A stretch of 64,000 nt of DNA. Origin: CAWKKW01 sp963850345. GTDB lineage: Bacteria > Acidobacteriota > Terriglobia > Terriglobales > Acidobacteriaceae. Where the stretch lies: the NCBI GenBank assembly GCA_963850345.1, contig CAWKKW010000003.1, forward strand, positions 124,001 through 188,000, read 5' to 3'. Position numbers and translations under genes: made by a program. The notes below the pieces were generated by a model. The model did no database searches and was not told the origin of the DNA. It worked only from the letters and a program-made list of their open reading frames with translations. Below are positions 24,964 to 33,032 of this stretch, piece after piece. Each line of letters begins with the position of its first letter. The stretch's first letter is position 1.

Positions 24964-25503
24964 TTGCTGAAGCTGAGCGAGGCGGTGTACCAGGCTATTC
25001 GAAAGCACGGCGAAGAGACCTATCCGCATGAGTGTTGCGGCGTGTTTCTAGGGCATGCGACGGAGAGCGGGAACACGGTAGAGCAGGCGATGCGCGCGGG
25101 GAATACGCGCACCGACTCGGCCCACAACCGGTACCAGATCGCGCCGCAGGAGCTGGTCAGATTTCAGCGGGAGGGACGCGAGCAGGGTTTGGACATTGTG
25201 GGTTTCTATCACTCGCATCCGGATCATCCGGCGCAGTGGTCACAGACGGATTTCGCAGAGGCGCACTGGCTTGGCTGTTCGTACGTGATTACGGCGGTGG
25301 CCAAGGGGAAGGCGCAGCAGACGAATTCGTTTCTGCTGGCGGGCACGACGGAAGAGGATAAGGCGTTTGTGAACGAAGAGATCGTGATTGCGGAGTCGGC
25401 GCCGAGCGGGGCCGAACAGAACGCGATGACTGCGGACGAGATTGCAGCGGTGCAAGCTGGTACGGAAGACCAAGGAAGACGAGTCAGCGAAATCCACTCA
25501 TGA
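24964..25503 (+). CDS. JAMM/MPN+ metallopeptidase (Mec+/QbsD-like)
   Basis: 179 residues from a TTG whose ribosome site (GGAG) is inside the end of cysM. The complete JAMM zinc motif is present: E of YPHECCGVFLG, then FYHSHPDHPAQWSQTDFAEA (H-x-H-x10-D). This is the M67 group that includes mycobacterial Mec+, which releases cysteine from the CysO-cysteine adduct, and QbsD, which trims a sulfur-carrier tail. Lying between cysM and a carrier gene, it may do either or both; the carrier ends GGCC, so two residues must be removed before activation. Soluble; zinc hydrolase. High confidence in family, moderate in role. Confidence 0.88.
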   Translation: MLKLSEAVYQAIRKHGEETYPHECCGVFLGHATESGNTVEQAMRAGNTRTDSAHNRYQIAPQELVRFQREGREQGLDIVGFYHSHPDHPAQWSQTDFAEAHWLGCSYVITAVAKGKAQQTNSFLLAGTTEEDKAFVNEEIVIAESAPSGAEQNAMTADEIAAVQAGTEDQGRRVSEIHS

Positions 25504-25547
25504 CGAAGAACTAATTTCTTGCGAGGAAGACTGGGGAACACGGAAGC

Positions 25548-25826
25548 ATGAAGATTTTCATATCGACTCCATTGCGTGTCTATGCAGAGAAGCAGGACAC
25601 GGTGACGGTCGCGGCCACCACGGTAAGCGAGGCGCTGGAGCAGTTGACGGCGAAACATCCTGACCTGAAGAAGCACCTGTACACGGGCGAGGGGAAGCTG
25701 CGGGCGTTTGTAAATGTGTATCTCAACGATGAAGACATCCGCTATCTTCCGCAGAAGGAAGATACGCCGGTGAAGGAAGCCGACGCCCTGTCGATTATTC
25801 CTTCGATTGCCGGTGGTTGTTGTTGA
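25548..25826 (+). CDS. Ubiquitin-like sulfur carrier (CysO/MoaD/ThiS family) ending GGCC
   Basis: 92 residues from the ATG at 25548. Beta-grasp fold: MKIFISTPLRVYAEKQDTVT, LRAFVNVYLNDEDIRYLPQK, EADALSIIPSIAGGCC. The functional C terminus of the family is Gly-Gly, here followed by Cys-Cys. In Pseudomonas QbsE a terminal Cys-Phe after GG is cut off by the JAMM peptidase QbsD to expose the diglycine for thiocarboxylation. The JAMM gene directly upstream fits the same need. It is likely to carry sulfide to the CysM-like synthase; the MoeZ-like gene downstream would adenylate and thiocarboxylate it. Confidence 0.85.
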   Translation: MKIFISTPLRVYAEKQDTVTVAATTVSEALEQLTAKHPDLKKHLYTGEGKLRAFVNVYLNDEDIRYLPQKEDTPVKEADALSIIPSIAGGCC

Positions 25827-25939
25827 TGCGTGCCTGTTGACGGGCTTGCGGACCTGTTTAGCCCGATCCCATTGCATGCCGAGTTCGCAGCCGACTGACG
25901 GCACGCGCGCGCTTAAGATAGAGACAAAGGATAAAGACG

Positions 25940-27115
25940 ATGGCGACTCTCACGGATGAGAAGGCAGCGCTTCCTTCGTTGAACAACGAGGAGATGCAGC
26001 GATATTCCCGGCACCTGCTGTTGCCGGAGGTAGGCGTAGAGGGCCAGCAGAAGCTCAAGGCGGCCAGGGTGCTGTGCGTGGGCACGGGCGGGTTGGGTTC
26101 GCCGCTGGCGTTTTACCTGGCGGCGGCGGGCGTGGGCACACTGGGGCTGGTGGATTTCGACGTGGTGGATGTGAGCAATCTGCAGCGGCAGATCCTGCAC
26201 AGCACTAAGGACGTGGGGCGGCCCAAGCTCGACTCGGCGGAAGAGAAGCTGAAGGCGCTGAACCCGCTGATGAAGATCGTGAAGTTCGAGACCATGCTGG
26301 ACAGCTCGAACGCGATGGAGATCTTCCGCGACTTCGATGTGATCGCGGACGGCACAGATAATTTTCCAACGCGGTACCTGGTGAACGACGCGTGCGTGCT
26401 GAGCGGCAAGCCGAACGCGTACGGCTCCATCTTCCGCTTCGAGGGCCAGGCAAGCGTATTCGCAACAAGGGAAGGGCCGTGTTATCGCTGCTTATACCCG
26501 GAGCCGCCACCGCCAGGGCTGGTGCCGTCGTGCGCGGAGGGCGGGGTGCTGGGGATCTTACCGGGGCTGGTGGGCGTGATCCAGGCTACGGAGGTGATCA
26601 AGCTTATTCTCGGCAAGGGAGACCCGTTGATCGGCAGGCTGCTGCTGGTGGATGCGCTGGGGATGAAGTTTCGCGAGCTGAAGTTGCGCAAGAATCCAGA
26701 GTGCCCGGTGTGCGGAACCAACCCGACGGTGAAAGAGCTGATCGATTACCAGCAGTTCTGCGGTATCATGCCGCAAACCATGTCTACGATGAACAACGGA
26801 ATTCCGCAGATGACGCCGGTCGAGTTGAAGCAGAAGCTCGATGCCGGCGATGACATTTTCGTACTGGATGTGCGCGAGCCGCACGAATTTCAAATCGCCC
26901 AGATCGGCGGGCACCTGATCCCGCTCGGCGACCTGCAGAAGCGGGTTGGCGAACTGGATCCGAGCAAGGAAGTTGTGGTGCATTGCAAGATGGGCGGCCG
27001 CAGTCAAAAGGCAGCCGAGTTCCTGCAGCAGTCCGGATTCAAGAAAGTGCACAACCTGGCTGGAGGCATCGACGCGTGGTCGACGCAGGTGGATCCGAAG
27101 GTGCCGAAGTACTGA
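25940..27115 (+). CDS. moeZ: MoeZ/MoeBR-type adenylyltransferase-sulfurtransferase
   Basis: 391 residues, ATG with AAAGGAT upstream. Residues 15-260 are a ThiF/MoeB E1-like domain: nucleotide loop VLCVGTGGLGSPLAFYL, the GTDNFPTRYLVNDA segment, PSCAEGGVLGILPG with the catalytic-type Cys, and two CxxC zinc pairs (PCYRCLYP, PECPVCG). Residues 285-390 are a rhodanese domain with the active-site loop VVVHCKMGGRSQKAA. Such fusions activate ubiquitin-like carriers and place sulfur on their C termini. It ends the cysM operon and is followed by a terminator at 27149. Confidence 0.9.
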   Translation: MATLTDEKAALPSLNNEEMQRYSRHLLLPEVGVEGQQKLKAARVLCVGTGGLGSPLAFYLAAAGVGTLGLVDFDVVDVSNLQRQILHSTKDVGRPKLDSAEEKLKALNPLMKIVKFETMLDSSNAMEIFRDFDVIADGTDNFPTRYLVNDACVLSGKPNAYGSIFRFEGQASVFATREGPCYRCLYPEPPPPGLVPSCAEGGVLGILPGLVGVIQATEVIKLILGKGDPLIGRLLLVDALGMKFRELKLRKNPECPVCGTNPTVKELIDYQQFCGIMPQTMSTMNNGIPQMTPVELKQKLDAGDDIFVLDVREPHEFQIAQIGGHLIPLGDLQKRVGELDPSKEVVVHCKMGGRSQKAAEFLQQSGFKKVHNLAGGIDAWSTQVDPKVPKY

Positions 27116-27148
27116 GTGCGTGCAAGCTTGATCAATACACTGTGAAAA

Positions 27149-27180
27149 CGGCGTGCTTCAAGGGCACGCCGCTTTTCTTT
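27149..27180 (+). terminator. Rho-independent terminator after the cysteine operon
   Basis: Stem CGGCGTGC / GCACGCCG, 7-base loop TTCAAGG, then CTTTTCTTTC. It lies 34 bases after the moeZ stop. Confidence 0.85.
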
Positions 27181-27286
27181 CTTTGCCGGGAGAGAAAGCG
27201 GATGGGTATACTCCCCTTGACCTGACCGGGAAGGTATTCGCAGACACGCAGCGCAACCAGGGCAGGCAGGGAGTTTCAAGCACGGT

Positions 27287-28333
27287 ATGGACCTCATTTT
27301 GATTCGTGTTGTCTTCGTCCTCATTTTTGCCATTGCCAGTTATTTTCTTCGACCCTTTGGATTGTCGCGTGAGCTTGCGGCGGTTGCAGGCGCAATGGCC
27401 GCGGGCGCAGTCATCGTTTTCGAACTGCGGGTGAGGGCGCTGAGCCTGAAGCGGCTGTTCGGTGCGGTGATCGGAAGCGTGCTGGGCATCTTTGGCGCGT
27501 TCCTCTTCAGCCTGGTGCTGCACAACAGCGTGCCGTGGAGCAACACACTCAGCCTGGTGCAGATTTTTGTGCTGCTGCTGATGTCGTATGTGGGGCTGGT
27601 GGTGGGCACGAGCAAGGGCGACCTGCTGAACCTGGCGGCGTTGGGCGACCTGTTCACCGGCGAGCGCACGGGCAAACGCAGCCTGAAGATTCTGGATACG
27701 AGCGCCATTATCGATGGGCGGATCGCGGACATTTCGGATACTGGTTTCCTGGAAGGCACGCTGGTGATTCCGGAGTTTGTGCTGCGCGAGTTGCAGCTGG
27801 TCGCGGACTCCTCTGACGGGTCGAAGCGGCAGCGCGGGCGGCGAGGCCTGGACATCTTGCAGCGCATGCAGAACAATCCGCTGCTCGCGATTCAGATTGT
27901 AGAGGATGACTTCCCCAACATTCGCGAAGTGGATTTGAAGCTGATCGAGCTGGCTAAGGAAATTGACGCCAAGATTGTTACGAATGATTTCAACCTGAAC
28001 AAAGTGGCGCATCTGCACAGCGTGGCGGTGCTGAACATCAACGACCTGGCGAATTCGCTGAAGCCGGTAGTGCTGCCGGGCGAGAAGATGCAAATCCTGA
28101 TCCTGAAAGAGGGTAAGGAGAGCACGCAGGGTGTGGGGTACCTGGACGACGGCACGATGGTGGTGGTGGATCACGCGCGGCGGCTGATCGGGCGGTCGGT
28201 GGAGATCACGGTGACGTCGGTGCTGCAGACTGCTTCAGGCAAGATGATCTTTGGCAGGGTGGAAGATGGTGCGCCGCGGCCGGAACCGATTCGGACGGTG
28301 GGGAGCGAAGTGCGCGAGATCTCGGGGCACTGA
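27287..28333 (+). CDS. PIN-TRAM membrane protein (YacL-like)
   Basis: 348 residues. Four N-terminal membrane segments (residues 1-20, 28-50, 60-80, 85-105), then a PIN nuclease-type domain (KILDTSAIIDGRIADISDTG, FVLRELQLVADSSDG, KIVTNDFNLNKVA), then a TRAM domain (GYLDDGTMVVVDHARRLIGR, then SVEITVTSVLQTASGKMIFG). All the PIN acidic residues are in place (D of LDTSAIIDG, E of FVLRELQL, D of TNDFNLNK). This is the YacL-like family, putative membrane-bound RNA-cleaving or RNA-binding proteins; the substrate is unknown. Monocistronic by spacing. Confidence 0.85.
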   Translation: MDLILIRVVFVLIFAIASYFLRPFGLSRELAAVAGAMAAGAVIVFELRVRALSLKRLFGAVIGSVLGIFGAFLFSLVLHNSVPWSNTLSLVQIFVLLLMSYVGLVVGTSKGDLLNLAALGDLFTGERTGKRSLKILDTSAIIDGRIADISDTGFLEGTLVIPEFVLRELQLVADSSDGSKRQRGRRGLDILQRMQNNPLLAIQIVEDDFPNIREVDLKLIELAKEIDAKIVTNDFNLNKVAHLHSVAVLNINDLANSLKPVVLPGEKMQILILKEGKESTQGVGYLDDGTMVVVDHARRLIGRSVEITVTSVLQTASGKMIFGRVEDGAPRPEPIRTVGSEVREISGH

Positions 28334-28382
28334 TGCGTCGTCGGCGCAGCTTGCCGATGCAGGCGGGCTCTGGTGGTGTGGT

Positions 28383-30230
28383 TCAGGCTTCTGGGGCGAG
28401 TGCGACCGGGGCTTCCGCCAGCGTAGCGAAGTGCAGAATCTGAATCACATCGTGATAGAGGCGAGCGCGCATTTGATAGCGGCCCGGTGCCCGCGTAATG
28501 TACCGGACGCGCACGGAGATGCCATCGGCGACGGGACGTAGGTCGACTGCAGCTTCGGCAGAGATATCCTGCACGGGATAGCCGCGCGTGGCCTTCTGCC
28601 ATTCCTGGGTAGCGATCTTGGCATCTTCGGCGGTGGTCTGCGCCACCGCTTCGCGAATGCGATCGATCTTTTCGTAGGCCTCTTCCCCGGCGGGCACGGT
28701 AACGATCAGCTCATCCCAAAGCCATTGCCCAGCGGTCGAGAAGTTGAAGTAGCGGCCCTCGATGGCATAGCTGTTGAGGAAGGTGATGCGGCGTCCGGTG
28801 GGATGGCCGACGTCGGCGAAGTCGCCGGTCTCGAGCAGAGCGGTGCGGAAGAGGCTGAGCTCGACCACTTCTCCGCCCACGCCATTGATCTCGACCCAAT
28901 CGCCAATCCGGATACCGCTCTTGCCCATGAGGACGAACCAGCCGAAGAAGGCAACGATGAAATCCCTAAGCACAACGGTGAGGCCGGCCGTGGCGAGGCC
29001 GAGGTAGATAGAGAGTTGATGAGGCGGACCGAAGATCGCGAGCAGGATCAGCATCCATCCGGCGACCTGGACCGACAGCTCGGCGATGAGTCGCATGTGG
29101 CGAATGCTTCGCAGGTCACCGGTCTGCTTGCGGAAGGCGTTGCGAATGAGCGAGCCGAGCAGGAGCGTAAGCAGCAGCAGCACGACGGTGAAGGTGAAGA
29201 CGCGGACGATGCGGTGAACGATGGTGCGCTGCTGGAGGCGCACGGTCTTGTCCCAGTTTTCGTAGGCCATGCCGACGAGTTGCAGGTCGTGGATGCGGGA
29301 GTTGAGCTCCTTGAGGGTTTCGCGTTGCTGGGTGAGCAGATGGAGGCCGGCGAGGGTTTCGGGCTGCCCGGCGGCGGACGGCGCGGATTGCGAAGTACCG
29401 GCAGTAGGCGCAGTTGGCGTGGCTGTGGCGGACGAGCGGGGCTCGGATCTGGCTTCCAGTGCGTCGTGTTCGCGGGTCAGCTTTTCGGCGAGGGCATACG
29501 TCTCAGCGCGGGCACGCAGCAGGTCTCGATGACGGGAGCGAAGAGAGGCGAGGGCGCGCAACTTGCCGGGGAGATTGCGCAGTTGGTCGGGCGATTCCAG
29601 GGCGGCGGTGGCGGAGCGTTCGGGAATAGCGTCGGCCTGCTTTTGAATGGCTTCGTGTTCATCGAGGGCCTGCTGAATGCGGGCGCGGCGATCGCCGTCG
29701 ACCCGGACGAGGTCCTGGTGGAGGTCGTCGAGAGCGTCGATGTCGAGGTCGAGTTGCGCCTGGGCCAGCGCGATCTGCTGATCGATGTCTCCGGAATCGG
29801 CGGCTTTCGCACTGGCAGCAGTGAGCGCCGCGATCTGCTGCTGTTCGGTCTTGACGCGCTGGGTCAGCCGTTCGATGCGCTGCTGATAGCCCAGAGCGGT
29901 GCCGGTCAGCGGCGGCGCGTTCTCAGTTGCATCGCGAAGCGCAGAGGCGAAGGCCCGGTCCACTTCATGATCAGCGGAGTGCAGGGCCTGTTCGGCATAC
30001 TGCCGCTCCTGTTCGGTAGCGGCCTGCGAGGCGAGAGCGCGCGCAGTTTGGAGGGGCGATTGATCGACGAGTCCGGAGGTATTAGGCAGGGACGGCGGTG
30101 CGTTGTATTCGAGGGTCGGGTCGCCACCCTGGGTGAGGACGCCGGCAGCTATCAATGCGACGAGAATGGCGCTGAGCGCCGCCATGAGAAAGCGGCGGCC
30201 GAATTCGAGGGAAGAAAGTTTGTTAAGCAC
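28383..30230 (-). CDS. MscS-type mechanosensitive channel with long periplasmic coiled-coil domain
   Basis: The GTG at 30230 has AGGAAAC upstream and precedes the first membrane segment (FGRRFLMAALSAILVALIAA), giving 615 residues. The open frame reaches further up (30434), but that part is unrelated. Residues 35-300 are a hydrophilic, heptad-rich region (ERLTQRVKTEQQQIAALTAA). Then come several membrane helices and the MscS core (FGPPHQLSIYLGLATAGLTV, FFGWFVLMGKSGIRIGDWVE) and a cytosolic tail. This is the large MscS/MscK-like class that opens on hypo-osmotic shock. The Gly-rich TM3 pore helix is visible. Convergent with the PIN-TRAM gene. Confidence 0.85.
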   Translation of the reverse strand: MLNKLSSLEFGRRFLMAALSAILVALIAAGVLTQGGDPTLEYNAPPSLPNTSGLVDQSPLQTARALASQAATEQERQYAEQALHSADHEVDRAFASALRDATENAPPLTGTALGYQQRIERLTQRVKTEQQQIAALTAASAKAADSGDIDQQIALAQAQLDLDIDALDDLHQDLVRVDGDRRARIQQALDEHEAIQKQADAIPERSATAALESPDQLRNLPGKLRALASLRSRHRDLLRARAETYALAEKLTREHDALEARSEPRSSATATPTAPTAGTSQSAPSAAGQPETLAGLHLLTQQRETLKELNSRIHDLQLVGMAYENWDKTVRLQQRTIVHRIVRVFTFTVVLLLLTLLLGSLIRNAFRKQTGDLRSIRHMRLIAELSVQVAGWMLILLAIFGPPHQLSIYLGLATAGLTVVLRDFIVAFFGWFVLMGKSGIRIGDWVEINGVGGEVVELSLFRTALLETGDFADVGHPTGRRITFLNSYAIEGRYFNFSTAGQWLWDELIVTVPAGEEAYEKIDRIREAVAQTTAEDAKIATQEWQKATRGYPVQDISAEAAVDLRPVADGISVRVRYITRAPGRYQMRARLYHDVIQILHFATLAEAPVALAPEA

Positions 30231-30363
30231 GATGTTTCCTCTGACATTACCGGAAACGGTGCGCGGGCGGTGTCGCGAAATGCGTCGGAGGCGGCGAGGA
30301 ACGGAATCTTTGGTGTAGTGAGATTCATCGAAATAGGAATTCCAATGGTGGAGGCTGAACACG

Positions 30364-30552
30364 ATGGCGGCTTTTTGTGCATGCTGTGGAGCAGAGATCA
30401 AGTTGAAGGCTGAGGCATGTGCGGTCTGCGGCACGCCGTTTCACGGGATGATTGCCGCCGAACCTGCAGTTCCGCTGGATGCGCGCGCGGGGGCAGAGAA
30501 GGCACAGGACGGCCGGGAGTTGCCGCGCGGCGGATCGTGCAAGGCGTGCTAG
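30364..30552 (+). CDS. Small zinc-ribbon protein
   Basis: 62 residues: MAAFCACCGAEIKLKAEACA with VCGTPFHG, i.e. a CxxC-x12-CxxC zinc ribbon, and a short, basic/acidic tail ending GGSCKAC. GGAGG lies nine bases before the ATG. It sits between the divergent mechanosensitive channel gene and the desaturase. Such ribbons often serve as nucleic-acid- or protein-binding tags; nothing more can be said. Plausible but not certain. Confidence 0.55.
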   Translation: MAAFCACCGAEIKLKAEACAVCGTPFHGMIAAEPAVPLDARAGAEKAQDGRELPRGGSCKAC

Positions 30553-30680
30553 GTGCGGGGCGTATCGCGTCAGCTCAATGCGCTGCGCAATGCGGCCCTT
30601 GCAGGTATTACTGAAGTCTTACAGCGGAGGAGTCGCTCCGGTTGTGACGAGACGTTAGGCTGGTGGAGAGGATGAAATTG

Positions 30681-31586
30681 ATGGCTACCAGCACTGCAGA
30701 TACGTCGAAGACACAGAGTATCCCGACAGCCGAGCCCCTGGTTCAGGGCAAATCGACCGAGTTCAACTGGGTGTTCTTCGTCGTGATTGCGGCATTCCAC
30801 ATTGGCGCGATCGCCTCACTGTTCTATTTCCGCTGGTCGTCGGTGGCGGTGTTCCTGGTGCTGTGGCTGCTGGGACAGAACGTGGGGATCGCGATGAGCT
30901 ACCACCGTCAACTGACGCATCGCGGTTACGTAACCCCGCGCTGGCTGGAGTACGCGATGGCGGTGTGCGGAACGATGGCGCTGCAGGGCAGTCCGACGTA
31001 CTGGGTTGCGGTGCATCGCATGCATCACCAGTACACGGATAAGCCGGGCGATCCGCATTCGCCGCGCGATGGCGCCTGGTGGTCGCACATGGGCTGGATT
31101 CTGTATGGATCGCTGCACAATGAAACCACGATGCTCTCGCGCTATGCGCCAGATCTGCAAAAGAACCGGTTTTACCAGTGGCTGGCAGTGTGGCATTGGC
31201 TGCCTGTAACGTTGGTCGGCGTGGGTTTACTGGCAGCGGGAACTGCGATCGGCGGATGGCGACTGGGGCTCTCGTGGGTACTGTGGGGCATCTTCCTGCG
31301 GGTAACGGTCGGCCTCCATGTGACGTGGCTGGTCAATTCAGCGACGCATATGTGGGGTTCGCGGCGGTTTGAAATTCGCGACGACTCGACCAATAACTGG
31401 TGGGTGGCGCTGCTGACGGGTGGCGAAGGCTGGCACAACAATCATCACGCGCACCCGGTGTCGGCGAGTCACGGCATGGCCTGGTACGAAGTGGACATCA
31501 ACTACTGGGGCATCAAGCTGCTGGAGATTTGCGGACTGGCGAAAAATGTTAAGGTCATGCGGCCGGGCGCTTCGGTGGCGAAGTAA
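30681..31586 (+). CDS. Acyl-lipid/acyl-CoA delta-9-type fatty acid desaturase
   Basis: 301 residues from the ATG at 30681 (GGAGAGG nine bases upstream; ATG 30672 is an alternative). The three histidine boxes of membrane di-iron desaturases are HRQLTHRG, HRMHHQYTDKPGDPHS and GEGWHNNHHAHPVSA. Four membrane segments: WVFFVVIAAFHIGAIA, WSSVAVFLVLWLLGQNVGIA, and two around residues 180-220. It introduces a double bond into saturated acyl chains, needing an electron donor not found nearby. Single-gene unit ended by the terminator at 31685. The desaturase may adjust membrane fluidity. Confidence 0.9.
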   Translation: MATSTADTSKTQSIPTAEPLVQGKSTEFNWVFFVVIAAFHIGAIASLFYFRWSSVAVFLVLWLLGQNVGIAMSYHRQLTHRGYVTPRWLEYAMAVCGTMALQGSPTYWVAVHRMHHQYTDKPGDPHSPRDGAWWSHMGWILYGSLHNETTMLSRYAPDLQKNRFYQWLAVWHWLPVTLVGVGLLAAGTAIGGWRLGLSWVLWGIFLRVTVGLHVTWLVNSATHMWGSRRFEIRDDSTNNWWVALLTGGEGWHNNHHAHPVSASHGMAWYEVDINYWGIKLLEICGLAKNVKVMRPGASVAK

Positions 31587-31684
31587 TGGAACGGCTTCGG
31601 CATGGATCCGCCATTCGATGAAACTGCACGCTGAAGTCTGAGGGAAGCGCGGAACTTATATTTGAAACTGTGACTTATTTGTGA

Positions 31685-31715
31685 AGCCCTGAGCCTGACT
31701 GGTTCAGGGCTTTTT
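31685..31715. terminator. Terminator between convergent desaturase and serine hydrolase genes
   Basis: AGCCCTGA / TCAGGGCT stem with an 11-base loop followed by TTTTT on the plus strand. The right arm overlaps the stop codon of the convergent serine hydrolase gene. Confidence 0.75.
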
Positions 31716-32903
31716 GCATTCCGAGCCCGGGCATTTGGAGTCGATGACCATGGCCAGGATCGCGTCGTAGCCCAGGGCATCGACTGAGGCGTTGGGATCC
31801 TTGTCGATGTCGACCTTATGCACGACGACCATATCGGCTTGTGGCAGCACGGTGAGAAATTGGCCGCCGGTGCCCATTCCACTGTAAGCGCCCTGCAGCG
31901 GACCGTTGTAGATGTTGCCGGGAAAGACAGGCGCGTCCCAGACCCACCACAAGACGCCGTAGCCCCAGCGATCGGGACGTCCGCGCACACGCATGCCGGT
32001 GGGGTTGATTTCGTCGAACGGCGTGACCAAGGTGGTGGTGTAGCGAACCCAGTCGGCGGGAATAACCTGCTTGCCATTCCAATTGCCGGAGCGGGCCATG
32101 AGCAGTCCAAGGCGGGCCAGATCGCGGGTGGAGAGATACATCGCGTATTCGGGATGAACGGAGGCGGGAGTGAAGTTTTTCTTCTGCTGGGCGCGATGGA
32201 AGTCCTGCATGCCGAGGGGGCGGGCGAGGTCGGACTCGAGCGCGTCGAAGATGTCTTTGCCGGTCTGCTTTTCAAAGGCGGTGCCGGCGGCGTTGAAGTC
32301 CCAATTGTTGTATTCGAAATGAGTGCCGGGGTATTCGCTGCCGCGTTTGGGGGCGAGTTGATCGAGTTCTGCATTGCCAGAGGGCAGATAGATTCCGGAG
32401 CGCGCGGTCATGAGCATATCGAGGGTGGCGTGCTCCTCGATGGGCAGGAAGGGCTGCTTGTCGTCGAGGCCGAGTTGCTTGACCGTCTTGGCGCCATCGG
32501 CTTTGCCGTTGAAGAAATAGTTGCCGTAGAGCATGGAGAGCACGCTCTTGCGAACGGATGCGATCTTGCTCGAGAGCGAGAGGTCGCCGTATTCAAAGAT
32601 GACTTTTCCGTGAACGACCACCATCATGGCGGTGGTCGGCTGGGTCTTGAGCCAGGTGCGCAGGGCTTCGAGACGAGCGCTGGAGTAACCGAGCGACTCG
32701 GGTTGGGCCCGTTCCCATTCCGCTTGAGGAACACGGTTCCAGTCAGTGACCGATGGGGCCGAAGTTGGGGCCTGGGCAAGGGCAGCGGCACCGGCCAGCA
32801 AGAGCAGCGAGAGCCAGCAGAGGGCGTGGCGCGGTTGGGAGTGAGCAGGGCGGCAAATGGCTGGCCGCGCGTTGAGCGGGCGATGCAAGGGGCTGAATCG
32901 CAT
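31704..32903 (-). CDS. Beta-lactamase-related serine hydrolase, secreted
   Basis: 399 residues from the ATG at 32903 (no good ribosome site). Signal peptide: basic start MRFSPLHRPLNARPAICRPA, then a hydrophobic stretch CWLSLLLLAGAAALAQA. Class C / DD-peptidase-type motifs: SxxK in KIASVRKSVLSMLYG, YxN-type in FEYNNWDFNAAGTAFEK. The C-terminal region GPLQGAYSGMGTGGQFLTVL is where the third box (HxG/KTG) normally lies. Such enzymes include esterases, 6-aminohexanoate-dimer hydrolases and DD-peptidases; no substrate can be named. It need not confer drug resistance. Convergent with the desaturase. Confidence 0.8.
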   Translation of the reverse strand: MRFSPLHRPLNARPAICRPAHSQPRHALCWLSLLLLAGAAALAQAPTSAPSVTDWNRVPQAEWERAQPESLGYSSARLEALRTWLKTQPTTAMMVVVHGKVIFEYGDLSLSSKIASVRKSVLSMLYGNYFFNGKADGAKTVKQLGLDDKQPFLPIEEHATLDMLMTARSGIYLPSGNAELDQLAPKRGSEYPGTHFEYNNWDFNAAGTAFEKQTGKDIFDALESDLARPLGMQDFHRAQQKKNFTPASVHPEYAMYLSTRDLARLGLLMARSGNWNGKQVIPADWVRYTTTLVTPFDEINPTGMRVRGRPDRWGYGVLWWVWDAPVFPGNIYNGPLQGAYSGMGTGGQFLTVLPQADMVVVHKVDIDKDPNASVDALGYDAILAMVIDSKCPGSECKKP

Positions 32904-33032
32904 GGCAGCGATGATACCGCAGGAGCATAAGGCGTCGAAGCCACTACACTGATTCCGATGAGGCCGCGGGCTGCATCTCACGGTGTGCCCGGCGGTCGTA
33001 CCTCACTTTGAGAAGCTGGGGCTGAGGCGAAG

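Noticed and set aside
28725..30413. 562-codon open frame on the plus strand
   Set aside because: It is antisense to the mechanosensitive channel gene, whose membrane and MscS motifs are clear. The translation is low-complexity (Glu/Gly-rich), as expected from a GC-rich shadow frame.
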